64,000 bases of DNA from UMGS1696 sp964621755 (GTDB lineage Bacteria; Bacillota; Clostridia; Oscillospirales; CAG-272). A program made the position numbers and the translations under genes. This document shows positions 1 through 6,929 of the stretch, in pieces. The stretch spans positions 6,715 through 70,714 of the forward strand of contig CAZUPI010000010.1 in the NCBI GenBank assembly GCA_964621755.1, read 5' to 3'. The notes beneath the pieces are model-generated. The model did not search any database and was not told the origin of the DNA. It was given only the letters and a program-made list of their open reading frames with translations. How positions within the stretch are numbered: the first letter of the stretch is position 1; every line of letters starts with the position of its first letter.

Positions 1-1
1 A

Positions 2-43
2 GAGTTATACGAAAAAGATCGCGTTCACTTCGAACGTTGGTAA
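2..43 (+). CDS. C-terminal end of a gene cut by the window edge
   Basis: The first bases read in frame as a short peptide, ELYEKDRVHFERW, then a TAA stop 39 bases before the esterase start. The residue mix looks like a real protein tail and the spacing would suit an upstream operon partner. Too little is visible to name a family; it could also be chance. Confidence 0.35.
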   Translation, partial: ELYEKDRVHFERW

Positions 44-82
44 ACGGATGACATCATAATTTTGAGAGAAGGGAAATGAATC

Positions 83-1084
83 ATGAACATTGCAAGAACA
101 CTCTATAAGAAGGATGCCCTAGAATACAACGTCTGTTACGTCCATGACGTGGTGTTCGCTGAACGAAACGGCAAGGAGTTGAAATTACAGCTCGTTTGTC
201 CAGTGTCGCCGGTATGGGACGGTCAGCCGGGTCCTATGACGCCGGTGCAGAAAAAGTTCGCCGAATGGCGCAAAAAGGACGCTGGCGATAAAAAGGCTGC
301 CGTTCCGAAGCCGCCTATGAAACACGAAGAGCCCCGTTTCCCGCTGATTGTGGATGTACCCGGATCTGGCTGGGGCGGAGCGGAAGGGTACGGTCATGTC
401 CCATATCTGGTGGACCTTGCCCGTCACGGTTTTGTCGCCGCTGCCATTTCTTATCGTGGAACCTACAAAGATAACGTGGTCTTCCCGGCTGCCGTGCAGG
501 ACACGAAAGAGGCAATCCGGTTCCTCCGGGCGAATGCTGTGAAATACCACATTGATCCGGACCGCGTGGGACTTCTCGGTGACTCCTCCGGCGGGAATAC
601 CGTGTCCATGGCAGCCCTGACCGGAGATGACGAAGTGGAATTCAACATTGGCGAAAATTTTGATCAGAGCAGTGAAGTGAAGGCTTGCTGCAATTTCTAT
701 GGTCCTGTTGATCTCCTTGGTTTGCTCTCTGACCGAATCGCCGAGGGAAAGCGGCTCCGCCCGGGTGAGGCGGAAGAAGGGCTGCCCTTTGAGGCAATGG
801 AAATTTGGCAGGAGGAGTACAAAACCTCCCCTGAGGAGCATCTCCGTCTTGCCAGTCCGCACTACCGGATTGAGAGCGCAAAGCACCTTCCTCCCTTCCT
901 TTTCATTCAGGGGGAGGAAGACGGCATTATTCCCGTGGCACAGGGGCTCCGCTTCTGCGACAAACTCCGGGAGCACGGAGGCCGGGCAGAGTTTGTGAAA
1001 GTCGTCGGCGCCGGACACGGCGCGGACTGCTGGTCTAAAGAAGCGCTGGAACTTGTCGTGCAGTTCTTCCGGACCTATCTGTGA
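83..1084 (+). CDS. Alpha/beta hydrolase, esterase/lipase family
   Basis: A 333-residue cytoplasmic alpha/beta hydrolase resembling the hormone-sensitive-lipase or feruloyl-esterase-like carboxylesterases. The nucleophile serine sits in GDSSGG (about residues 166-171). The other triad members are probably the Asp in GEEDGIIPV (about 278) and the His in GAGHGADCW (about 311). No signal peptide is visible, so it acts inside the cell, probably on short acyl or acetyl esters released from plant glycans. The start is the ATG following a purine-rich GAGAGAAGGG ribosome site. The gene is followed by broken gene fragments, so its original operon may be lost. The substrate cannot be read from the sequence. 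Confidence 0.85.
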   Translation: MNIARTLYKKDALEYNVCYVHDVVFAERNGKELKLQLVCPVSPVWDGQPGPMTPVQKKFAEWRKKDAGDKKAAVPKPPMKHEEPRFPLIVDVPGSGWGGAEGYGHVPYLVDLARHGFVAAAISYRGTYKDNVVFPAAVQDTKEAIRFLRANAVKYHIDPDRVGLLGDSSGGNTVSMAALTGDDEVEFNIGENFDQSSEVKACCNFYGPVDLLGLLSDRIAEGKRLRPGEAEEGLPFEAMEIWQEEYKTSPEEHLRLASPHYRIESAKHLPPFLFIQGEEDGIIPVAQGLRFCDKLREHGGRAEFVKVVGAGHGADCWSKEALELVVQFFRTYL

Positions 1085-1408
1085 AAAAGGTCCTGTCGTC
1101 CTTATCTGTCATTGGATAGAATGCGCTGTTCCAGATTGTGGGAATAGAGCGAAGAATATTGAATCATTTTAAACAACAAACTGGCATCGCATATCAAGTG
1201 GTGTCAGTTTTGAGCTGAATTCTTTCGAGATTGTTACAGCGAAATTTCTCCCAAAGTGAATATAGTTTGCAAACTGATGAATATAGTTGAAGATTTTTTG
1301 TTTTCTATATGTTATAATAATCATAAAGAAATGTATAAGATACTTTATGATTATTCTATATCATCTTACCGTTTCTGCCAATTATTTTTTGGAGGAATAT
1401 CATAATAC
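1085..1408. other. Intergenic stretch without a recognisable gene
   Basis: AT-rich spacer between the esterase and the gene fragments. It holds an 11-base direct repeat, TGAATATAGTT, at 1257-1267 and 1278-1288, a possible TATAAT at about 1312 without a good -35 box, and an isolated GGAGG at 1391 that is not followed by an open frame matching any family I recognise. Confidence 0.5.
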
Positions 1409-1576
1409 CTGCGGGATATGGAAGTCGATTACGGGATTATTCCTATTCCTAAGTATGACGAAAACCAGACTCAGTATATCACCCAGATCGGCACCTCTAC
1501 TTTCGCACTGTTCGTGCCTCTGACTGCACCCAGTCTGGATCTAACCTCCAAGGTGATGGAATCGCTGGCAATATAA
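1409..1576 (+). pseudogene. C-terminal remnant of an extracellular sugar-binding protein
   Basis: Read in the frame that ends with TAA at 1574-1576, this stretch gives LRDMEVDYGIIPIPKYDE and then a segment ending LTSKVMESLAI. The LRDM..DYGI.P.PK.DE pattern is typical of the C-terminal half of solute-binding lipoproteins of carbohydrate ABC transporters in Clostridia. There is no start codon or N-terminal part upstream; homology begins abruptly near 1409 and the protein also ends before the usual last ~100 residues. It is a decayed fragment, two bases from the stop of a YaaA-like fragment on the other strand. Confidence 0.6.
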
Positions 1577-1578
1577 AA

Positions 1579-1758
1579 TCAGAAGCCTTCGTCCCAACTT
1601 CCAACATTATGATCTGGTGTGGAATCCTGCTCTTTGTAGGCGTATCCATAATCACGGAAAGCTTTGATTTCCTTTGCATCTGTAATATGATTTTCTGCAA
1701 GCCATCGCACCATCTGTCCCCGTGCCATTTTGCAGAGCGTCCCCTTTTCCACAATTTT
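1579..1758 (-). pseudogene. C-terminal remnant of a YaaA-like (UPF0246) protein
   Basis: On the minus strand this frame reads KIVEKGTLCKMARGQMVRW and continues through LAENHITDAKEIKAF before a TGA stop. The KMARG.MVRW signature followed by an EN.ITD..E.K.F segment matches the end of YaaA/UPF0246 proteins, which limit hydrogen-peroxide damage by controlling free iron. Upstream, near 1757, the similarity stops exactly where a LysR gene start enters in a different frame. The fragment has no start of its own, so it is not a functional gene. The family assignment is from memory of the motif and is moderately sure. Confidence 0.5.
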
Positions 1759-1892
1759 ACACCGATTTCTTCCTCCATCTGCGCAAGCTGACGGGAAAGT
1801 GTCGGCTGCGTGATATGCAAAACTTCTGAGGCTTTTGTGATGCTTTCTTCCCTGACTACAGTTAGGAAATAACGAAGAACCCTGATTTCCAT
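1757..1892 (-). pseudogene. Truncated LysR-family regulator (DNA-binding end only)
   Basis: From the ATG at 1892, with a good AAAGGAG ribosome site seven bases upstream, the frame encodes MEIRVLRYFLTVVREESITK and then a helix-turn-helix containing HITQPTLSRQLAQMEEE, the standard start of LysR-type transcriptional regulators. After about 45 residues, at EIGVKL, the sequence switches to unrelated YaaA-like coding sequence in another frame. The effector-binding domain of about 240 residues is missing. The open frame continues to 1497 but that part is not LysR. A recombination or deletion junction lies near 1757. Confidence 0.75.
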
Positions 1893-2041
1893 ATGCAAAC
1901 TCCTTTCGGTCCTATTCATGCCTTAATAATTTATATTGTATCACATTTATGCTTTTAGAGCAAGTGTAAGGTATCTATTTATGTATTTACTAAAACATAA
2001 TGATAAACAATATGGTTTACATAATATTGCGCATTTAACAG

Positions 2042-2078
2042 AAATCCCCATCCCTCAGTGATTGAGAGATGAGGATTT
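2042..2078. other. Imperfect hairpin
   Basis: AAATCC.CATC.CTC pairs with GAG.GATG.GGATTT around a seven-base loop, just downstream of the recombinase remnant. It lacks a long T run, so it may be a weak terminator or an end structure of the vanished mobile element. Confidence 0.3.
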
Positions 2079-2083
2079 ACTAA

Positions 2084-2478
2084 TTATGCGGTTATCTGCG
2101 GTATCTCACCGACAAAGTCATAAATAATCATGACCTGCTGGAACTTCTGGCCGTCTATCTCCTGAACCTCGCCCACCGGAATCTTGCTGATCAGCCGGTT
2201 CAGCACCGCTTCGTCCAGATCCTGAATGGCGGCGTACTTGCGGATTTCCCTGATAAATGTCCGCATATCGCTTTCCTGCTCGTCTGTGCGGGCATCACAT
2301 CAAGGCTAAGTCTTTCAGGCGCTTTTGGTTGGCTTCCCGCTCCTGTTCCAGTACCAATGTCAGTTTCATAAACCGCTGTTCCGTCGGAATGCCCTTTGCC
2401 TTATCGGTGTAAAGGCTCATAAACATGCCGCCGATTCCCTGATTTCCCGCCTCCAGCCGTTCACGTTCTTTCTGATCT
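2084..2478 (-). pseudogene. C-terminal remnant of a large serine recombinase
   Basis: Two minus-strand frames together form the end of a large serine recombinase of the kind found on Tn4451-like and conjugative elements. The upstream part (about 2478-2295) reads MSLYTDKAKGIPTEQRF followed by a coiled-coil rich in E, Q and K. After a stop/frameshift near 2295 the second part (2266-2084) reads MRTFIREIRKYAAIQDLDEA and ends with a beta-rich tail, matching the DUF4368-type C-terminal domain. The catalytic serine domain is absent. It points to a former integrative element at the leader-distal end of the CRISPR array. Confidence 0.65.
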
Positions 2479-2498
2479 GGTTGTCGGTTTAACAGAAG

Positions 2499-2618
2499 AT
2501 GATTTCGGATCTCTATTGGATGGGGCTGATCGAAAAGTATATTGGGATTTTTGGATTGGAGAACTGTTATGGATTTAAACTGGGAATCAGGCTTATTCTT
2601 GCGGTTGTTGCAGAATGA
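2499..2618 (+). pseudogene. Short remnant frame, possibly of a small mobile-element protein
   Basis: A 39-residue frame reads MISDLYWMGLIEKYIGIFGL and ends with CYGFKLGIRLILAVVAE just before a clear terminator. The terminal GF.LG.RL pattern resembles the end of small DUF6809-type proteins often found on integrative elements. No ribosome site precedes the ATG, so this is probably only the tail of a deleted gene. The family suggestion is tentative. Confidence 0.3.
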
Positions 2619-2625
2619 GCGGATA

Positions 2626-2656
2626 GGGAACTGCTTTCGGGCGGTTCCCTTTTTTT
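2626..2656 (+). terminator. Rho-independent terminator before the array
   Basis: GGGAAC (2626-2631) pairs with GTTCCC (2644-2649) and is followed by seven Ts. It belongs to the plus-strand remnant just upstream and stops transcripts from running antisense into the CRISPR array, whose last repeat starts three bases later. Confidence 0.7.
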
Positions 2657-2658
2657 CC

Positions 2659-3546
2659 GCTTCAATCCACACTCCCGCGAGGGGAGTGACCACAGATGTT
2701 TATACTGCTGCTATCGCTTCATGATTTCAATCCACACTCCCGCGAGGGGAGTGACGTTTTCCCAAAGGTTCATAATTACGGCATCATAATTTCAATCCAC
2801 ACTCCCGCGAGGGGAGTGACTGAGCTGTGTATTCTGCAATAGTAGACTTTCTAAATTTCAATCCACACTCCCGCGAGGGGAGTGACTCCTTACTTTATAA
2901 AATTCCGGTTTGCCCGCTTTATTTCAATCCACACTCCCGCGAGGGGAGTGACTGAGCTGTGTATTCTGCAATAGTAGACTTTCTAAATTTCAATCCACAC
3001 TCCCGCGAGGGGAGTGACTCCTTACTTTATAAAATTCCGGTTTGCCCGCTTTATTTCAATCCACACTCCCGCGAGGGGAGTGACTCCATTACATTTACAA
3101 ATCCCACCACACTTGTAATTTCAATCCACACTCCCGCGAGGGGAGTGACTGTTGACGAGTCACCGAGTACGGAGGTCATCGCAATTTCAATCCACACTCC
3201 CGCGAGGGGAGTGACCCTTCTTCCTGTTCCGGTAAAATGCAAGATAGCCATTTCAATCCACACTCCCGCGAGGGGAGTGACTCAACGAGCTCTTGTATAT
3301 TATTGCAAATAGGGAATTTCAATCCACACTCCCGCGAGGGGAGTGACCAGATGATATTATAGTGCTCATTGCTGATGATAGTATTTCAATCCACACTCCC
3401 GCGAGGGGAGTGACGGCGGCCAAAAATATAATTACTAATGTTGCTTGATTTCAATCCACACTCCCGCGAGGGGAGTGACAATCTCCTCAATTGCATCTTG
3501 CGTTAAACCATGCGATTTCAATCCACACTCCCGCGAGGGGAGTGAC
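2659..3546 (-). CRISPR. Type I-C CRISPR array, 14 repeats, 13 spacers
   Basis: Fourteen 32-base repeats start at 2659, 2724, 2789, 2855, 2921, 2987, 3053, 3118, 3184, 3250, 3316, 3383, 3448 and 3515; spacers are 33-35 bases. Read on the minus strand, the repeat has a 7-bp stem CACTCCC/GGGAGTG with loop CTCGC and ends in TGGATTGAAAT, the 11-base crRNA 5' handle expected after Cas5c cutting in type I-C systems. All repeats are identical except the one at 2659, whose last two handle bases (on the minus strand) are changed; this marks the leader-distal, oldest end. The leader and newest spacer are on the cas2 side. Spacers at 2821-2854 and 2953-2986 are identical, as are those at 2887-2920 and 3019-3052. 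Confidence 0.98.
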
Positions 3547-3709
3547 GGCGTAATCAACAAATTATGCTGATCCGCAATTTGCTGTATTTATGGAACTGCA
3601 ACTATGCGTTAGCCCATTTTTATCGGTTCAGCTTCCGATTTTAGGTTTTGGGGCTTTTTTCTGCGTGCGAATCACCTGGGATTTCATGTTTACTTTTGAT
3701 TCGCACCGG
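3547..3709 (-). promoter_or_regulatory. CRISPR leader with a 9-bp inverted repeat
   Basis: This AT-rich stretch lies between the cas2 stop and the first repeat in transcription order. It contains a perfect inverted repeat, GTGCGAATC (3665-3673) and GATTCGCAC (3698-3706), separated by 24 bases. The array may be transcribed from here or by read-through from the cas operon. The inverted repeat could be a binding site for the Cas1-Cas2 integration complex or a host factor; that role is inferred from position only. Confidence 0.7.
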
Positions 3710-4000
3710 TTACATGATTATTGGAGCGGCGGGGTCGTACGTTTCTTTAACTCCGTAGTGTTCGATTCGGTTGGCATACGAATTTCCAAGGTTATAGATT
3801 CTCAGGCTGTCGCACTCTTCATTGATAACTTTCAGCAGCTTGTTTCTGACAACAATGAGTTGTGCGTTATCAAGTGAGCATTCGAATACGGAATTTTGTA
3901 CCCGCTGGCCGTAGTTGACGCATATCTTGGCTGCTTTAGCCAGTCTTTTCTTCCCCGCTGCGTCCGTTGTATTCACGTCATATGTAATCAGAACCAACAT
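3710..4000 (-). CDS. cas2: CRISPR-associated endonuclease Cas2
   Basis: A 96-residue Cas2 of normal length. It begins MLVLITYDVNTTDAAGKKRL, the ferredoxin-like first strand with the conserved YDV Asp, and continues with CVNYGQRVQNSVFEC, a standard Cas2 core motif. Cas2 dimers bridge two Cas1 dimers to form the spacer-integration complex. It is the last cas gene, 9 bases after cas1, with an AAGGGATCC ribosome site, and lies directly before the leader. No unusual residues are evident. Confidence 0.97.
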   Translation of the reverse strand: MLVLITYDVNTTDAAGKKRLAKAAKICVNYGQRVQNSVFECSLDNAQLIVVRNKLLKVINEECDSLRIYNLGNSYANRIEHYGVKETYDPAAPIIM

Positions 4001-4009
4001 ACGGATCCC

Positions 4010-5041
4010 TTATTTCCATACAAACGGCGGATAATCATCAATATCACCTCGCAGATACTTTGCCAGCAGCATCGCCTGTACAAATGGGATCATTCCCCAC
4101 TGTATCTTTTCTTTTAGATAGGGATGGATGATCTCTTCGAACTTTTTTTTCTGCCACTGTGTCAGAAATTCTGCCCGAGCCGCATCTGTAAGAAGCACTG
4201 CACCATTTTCCTTTTTGCAGAATGATGATTCGGATACCACTTTTTTGTTGATCATGGTCAGCACAAAGCGATCCACAAACGGCGCGCGAAACTCCTCAAG
4301 AAGATCAAATGCAAGTGAGCATCTCCCGGGACGTTCTGTGTGGAAAAATCCAACATATGGATCAAGTCCTGCACTTTCCAGAGCTGATGTGCACATTGAT
4401 GTCATGAGTGCGTAGCCAAACGAAAGCATTGCGTTGACAGGATCCAGGGGTGGTCGACGGTTCCGGTTATCATATCTGAAAGATTCTTTCTGAGTCAGAA
4501 TCATCTCGTCAAATACGGAAAAATATCGGTTGGCACATTCACCTTCCAAACCTCTGAGTGATTCCGCTGACTCCGTTGAATATGCCCTCACCGCACTGTA
4601 TTTGATATCCGCAGCGACATTTTCGATCTTTGCGGCGTCCACACGTTCGCGGTGGTCGCTCAATGCTCGACGGAGTACAGCCGCACTGTTTGTCATCTTC
4701 GCGGAAAGCATATTCGCTGCGATATGCAGGGAACGCTCCGGATCATCAGCTATTCTGTACTGGGTACGGCGGACAATCACGTTTCCGTAGGTTTTGCCGA
4801 CGCTTCTTGAAAGAAATTTCCCGGATGGTGTAAGAAATGTGATTATAATTCCGTATTCTGCACATTTTCCAAGAAGCGCAGGAGACGCCCCGAGGTATCC
4901 GAACACAACGATACTCTCGAACAGATGCAGAGGTTTACGTCCACGTTCTTCCTTGTTTACTGACAAAACAATATTCTCACCGTCCAGTGAAAGATATGCA
5001 TCCGGGGTGGTGATGTACAGCGTGTTCTGTAATTTTTTCAT
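4010..5041 (-). CDS. cas1: CRISPR-associated endonuclease/integrase Cas1 (type I-C)
   Basis: A 343-residue Cas1 of the type I-C branch. The N-terminal beta domain starts MKKLQNTLYITTPDAYLSLD. The helical catalytic domain shows DPVNAMLSFGYALM (about residues 200-215), then GLDPYVGFFHTERPGRCSLA with the conserved His, followed by a DLLEEFR segment with the third metal ligand. Cas1 is the integrase that inserts new spacers at the leader end. Its ATG overlaps the cas4 stop by four bases (ATGA), so the two are translationally coupled, as expected for the Cas4-Cas1 partnership. Confidence 0.97.
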   Translation of the reverse strand: MKKLQNTLYITTPDAYLSLDGENIVLSVNKEERGRKPLHLFESIVVFGYLGASPALLGKCAEYGIIITFLTPSGKFLSRSVGKTYGNVIVRRTQYRIADDPERSLHIAANMLSAKMTNSAAVLRRALSDHRERVDAAKIENVAADIKYSAVRAYSTESAESLRGLEGECANRYFSVFDEMILTQKESFRYDNRNRRPPLDPVNAMLSFGYALMTSMCTSALESAGLDPYVGFFHTERPGRCSLAFDLLEEFRAPFVDRFVLTMINKKVVSESSFCKKENGAVLLTDAARAEFLTQWQKKKFEEIIHPYLKEKIQWGMIPFVQAMLLAKYLRGDIDDYPPFVWK

Positions 5042-5706
5042 GGTTCAACACTCCCTAGATTTTCATCATTGTACGCTTTAGCCGATTGGATTCTTTCCAA
5101 TTTCGGAATACATTCTTCTTTCAGAGAACAGGCGTTGCAAGCTTTGGTACGTTTAGGACGCGGCAGATACTGTCTGGCATAATACTTGTGCATTTCGGCG
5201 GCATACTTTCGGACAGTGTCACGCAGTTCATCCGTTATACCGACTTTGACACGATGTCTGGTCTCAAAGTAGTACAGTGCTCCTTCATGAATCGTACAGC
5301 ACATCATTTCTTCCAGACACATTGCCTGTGCCGTCAGTTGAAGTATATCACATGGATTTTCCTTTGGTGAGCCGCGTTTATACTCCACAGGGTAGACGGT
5401 ATACAATCCATCATGCTCCTTCAATGTGATACCCTGTTGTGCATTCCTGCGAAATTCCACCACATCGCATTCGCCGGACAGCCCCAGTGTATGTGAAAAA
5501 ATCGGCATAGCCCGGGATATAATGATCTCTCCTCTCGATTCGGAGCGGTACACATCATGCGCATTATCATGCAGTATCTTTCCTTCTGTCGTACGTTCGT
5601 TTTCTGCCCAGATATCATCAATATGGATCAGAGCCCACTGCCTGCGGCAAAATGCAAAATGCTGGATTCCCGACAGCATCAGGTAGCTATCTTCGTTATA
5701 TTCCAT
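5038..5706 (-). CDS. cas4: CRISPR-associated exonuclease Cas4
   Basis: A 222-residue Cas4. The frame is open from 5784, but the natural start is the ATG at 5706, giving MEYNEDSYLMLSGIQHF; it overlaps the end of cas7 by 11 bases. The protein is a RecB-type nuclease with an iron-sulfur cluster. The first cysteine lies in FAFCRRQW (about residue 21) and the other three in the C-terminal C.AC....C run KACNACSLKEEC. Nuclease motifs are GECDVVEF and the catalytic EYKRG. Cas4 trims prespacers and selects the correct PAM end. Cas4 is a normal member of I-C adaptation modules. Confidence 0.95.
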   Translation of the reverse strand: MEYNEDSYLMLSGIQHFAFCRRQWALIHIDDIWAENERTTEGKILHDNAHDVYRSESRGEIIISRAMPIFSHTLGLSGECDVVEFRRNAQQGITLKEHDGLYTVYPVEYKRGSPKENPCDILQLTAQAMCLEEMMCCTIHEGALYYFETRHRVKVGITDELRDTVRKYAAEMHKYYARQYLPRPKRTKACNACSLKEECIPKLERIQSAKAYNDENLGSVEP

Positions 5707-6541
5707 CGATAACCTCAAGTGCAAGATCCGGGAGCGAATCAACAGTGATGGTATAATCCCTTGCAGAAGAGGGTTCTGAAACACCTTCGTTCAGCTTAAC
5801 ATTCAGCAGTTTATGTACCTTAGCAGAGGAATACTGACCGTCCTTGCAGTTGTGTCTCCACCAGTACAGCTTTACAACTTCCATGGAACCATCGGGTCTT
5901 GCGGAGGAGGCATCATTTACGAACAGAGTACGAAGACACTCTTTGACGATTTCAGCATCTTCTTCGGTGAAACCGGTCTTTTCCGCAAGTTGTACATTGA
6001 TGGAGCCTTTGATTTTGTACAGACCGAAGCGCACAAAATGCTTCATGCCCATGGTATCCGACGCCTTCTTGTCGCCCTTGTCGCCGGGTTCACCGTTGAC
6101 ACTTTTGGTGATTTGGATGGATTGGATTTCCACAGGAGACACACTGACGGCCTGATGAATGGACACAGGACCTCTAACACCGACGGATACGCTGTCGGAC
6201 TTGAATGCGAATACCTGACCGAAGGTGCGTACATCCAGCCATTCAGCACAGGCTTTCTGTGAATAGTCATCTTTTGTTTTCACTTTGCCGATTGTCTTGG
6301 AGGCACGTTCCCTGAGGCTGGTGAATTCGTCGTCCGTTCTATCATCGGACTGTACAAAGATTTTATTTCCCATATCCTGCATACGGTTGCGGATCTTTCT
6401 TTTGATGCACACATCGGACATCTCACCGAAGCCGTTGTAATCCGTTCTCGGACGGTTGCCGTTCAGCGGATCCCCGTTAACATTGGCCATATTTGCGGAA
6501 ATCAGTACGATAAAATCGATCTTATTTGCAAGCTTACTCAT
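5696..6541 (-). CDS. cas7: Cascade backbone protein Cas7c (Csd2)
   Basis: A 281-residue Cas7/Csd2 protein, the repeated subunit that coats the crRNA in the type I-C effector complex. It starts MSKLANKIDFIVLISANMAN and contains the family motif GDPLNGNRPRTD near residue 25, and later VGVRGPVSIHQAVSVSP. The length fits Csd2. It begins inside the last codons of cas8c (8-base overlap) behind a CGGAGGAA ribosome site and ends inside the start of cas4, so it is part of one tightly packed operon. Confidence 0.96.
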   Translation of the reverse strand: MSKLANKIDFIVLISANMANVNGDPLNGNRPRTDYNGFGEMSDVCIKRKIRNRMQDMGNKIFVQSDDRTDDEFTSLRERASKTIGKVKTKDDYSQKACAEWLDVRTFGQVFAFKSDSVSVGVRGPVSIHQAVSVSPVEIQSIQITKSVNGEPGDKGDKKASDTMGMKHFVRFGLYKIKGSINVQLAEKTGFTEEDAEIVKECLRTLFVNDASSARPDGSMEVVKLYWWRHNCKDGQYSSAKVHKLLNVKLNEGVSEPSSARDYTITVDSLPDLALEVIDGI

Positions 6542-6929
6542 TTTCAGATTCCTCCGTTTCAGTCATTTCTTTATTTTTTGTGTAAAGTGCGTTTTTCTGA
6601 AGATAGTAGCCGATGATGTATGTCTCTTTCAAAGGGGAATTCCATTCGCTTTCAGGATGATTGGAAATATTTTCGTATATTTCGCCAATCAAGCGGTCAT
6701 AGAACATCCGAATTCCCGGTTTCAGTTTATGATAATATCCGTTTTTTAGCTGCTCAATAATGATTTTTGCAGTCTGTGCCGGATGAGTAGAGTATGCGGA
6801 CTGCATACGGATAGCGTTGGTATCCCTATTTTCTGCGTTGTCATAGGTATCCTTCTCCGCTTTTTCCAGCACAGCCAGCAGTCTGCCGTACTGATAACTG
6901 ATATCGTTTTTATCTTTTTCCAGAGCCAT
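6534..6929 (-). CDS. cas11c: Cas11c small subunit, internal translation within cas8c
   Basis: An in-frame ATG at 6929, codon 459 of cas8c, is preceded by a near-ideal AGGAGG ribosome site with an eight-base spacer (AATACGAT). It would produce the last 131 residues of Cas8c as a separate protein starting MALEKDKNDISYQYGRLL, a mostly helical sequence. Type I-C complexes are known to need such an independently made Cas11 small subunit, encoded in the 3' end of cas8c, for stable Cascade assembly. The size and position here fit exactly. The product itself is inferred from the ribosome site and family knowledge. Confidence 0.85.
   Translation of the reverse strand: MALEKDKNDISYQYGRLLAVLEKAEKDTYDNAENRDTNAIRMQSAYSTHPAQTAKIIIEQLKNGYYHKLKPGIRMFYDRLIGEIYENISNHPESEWNSPLKETYIIGYYLQKNALYTKNKEMTETEESENE

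Noticed and set aside
185..1018. Minus-strand open frame of 277 codons
   Set aside because: Antisense to the esterase, which has a full catalytic triad.
2959..3312. Open frame of 117 codons across the CRISPR array
   Set aside because: It only translates repeats (NPHSREGSDS, SIHTPARGVT) and spacers; no gene.
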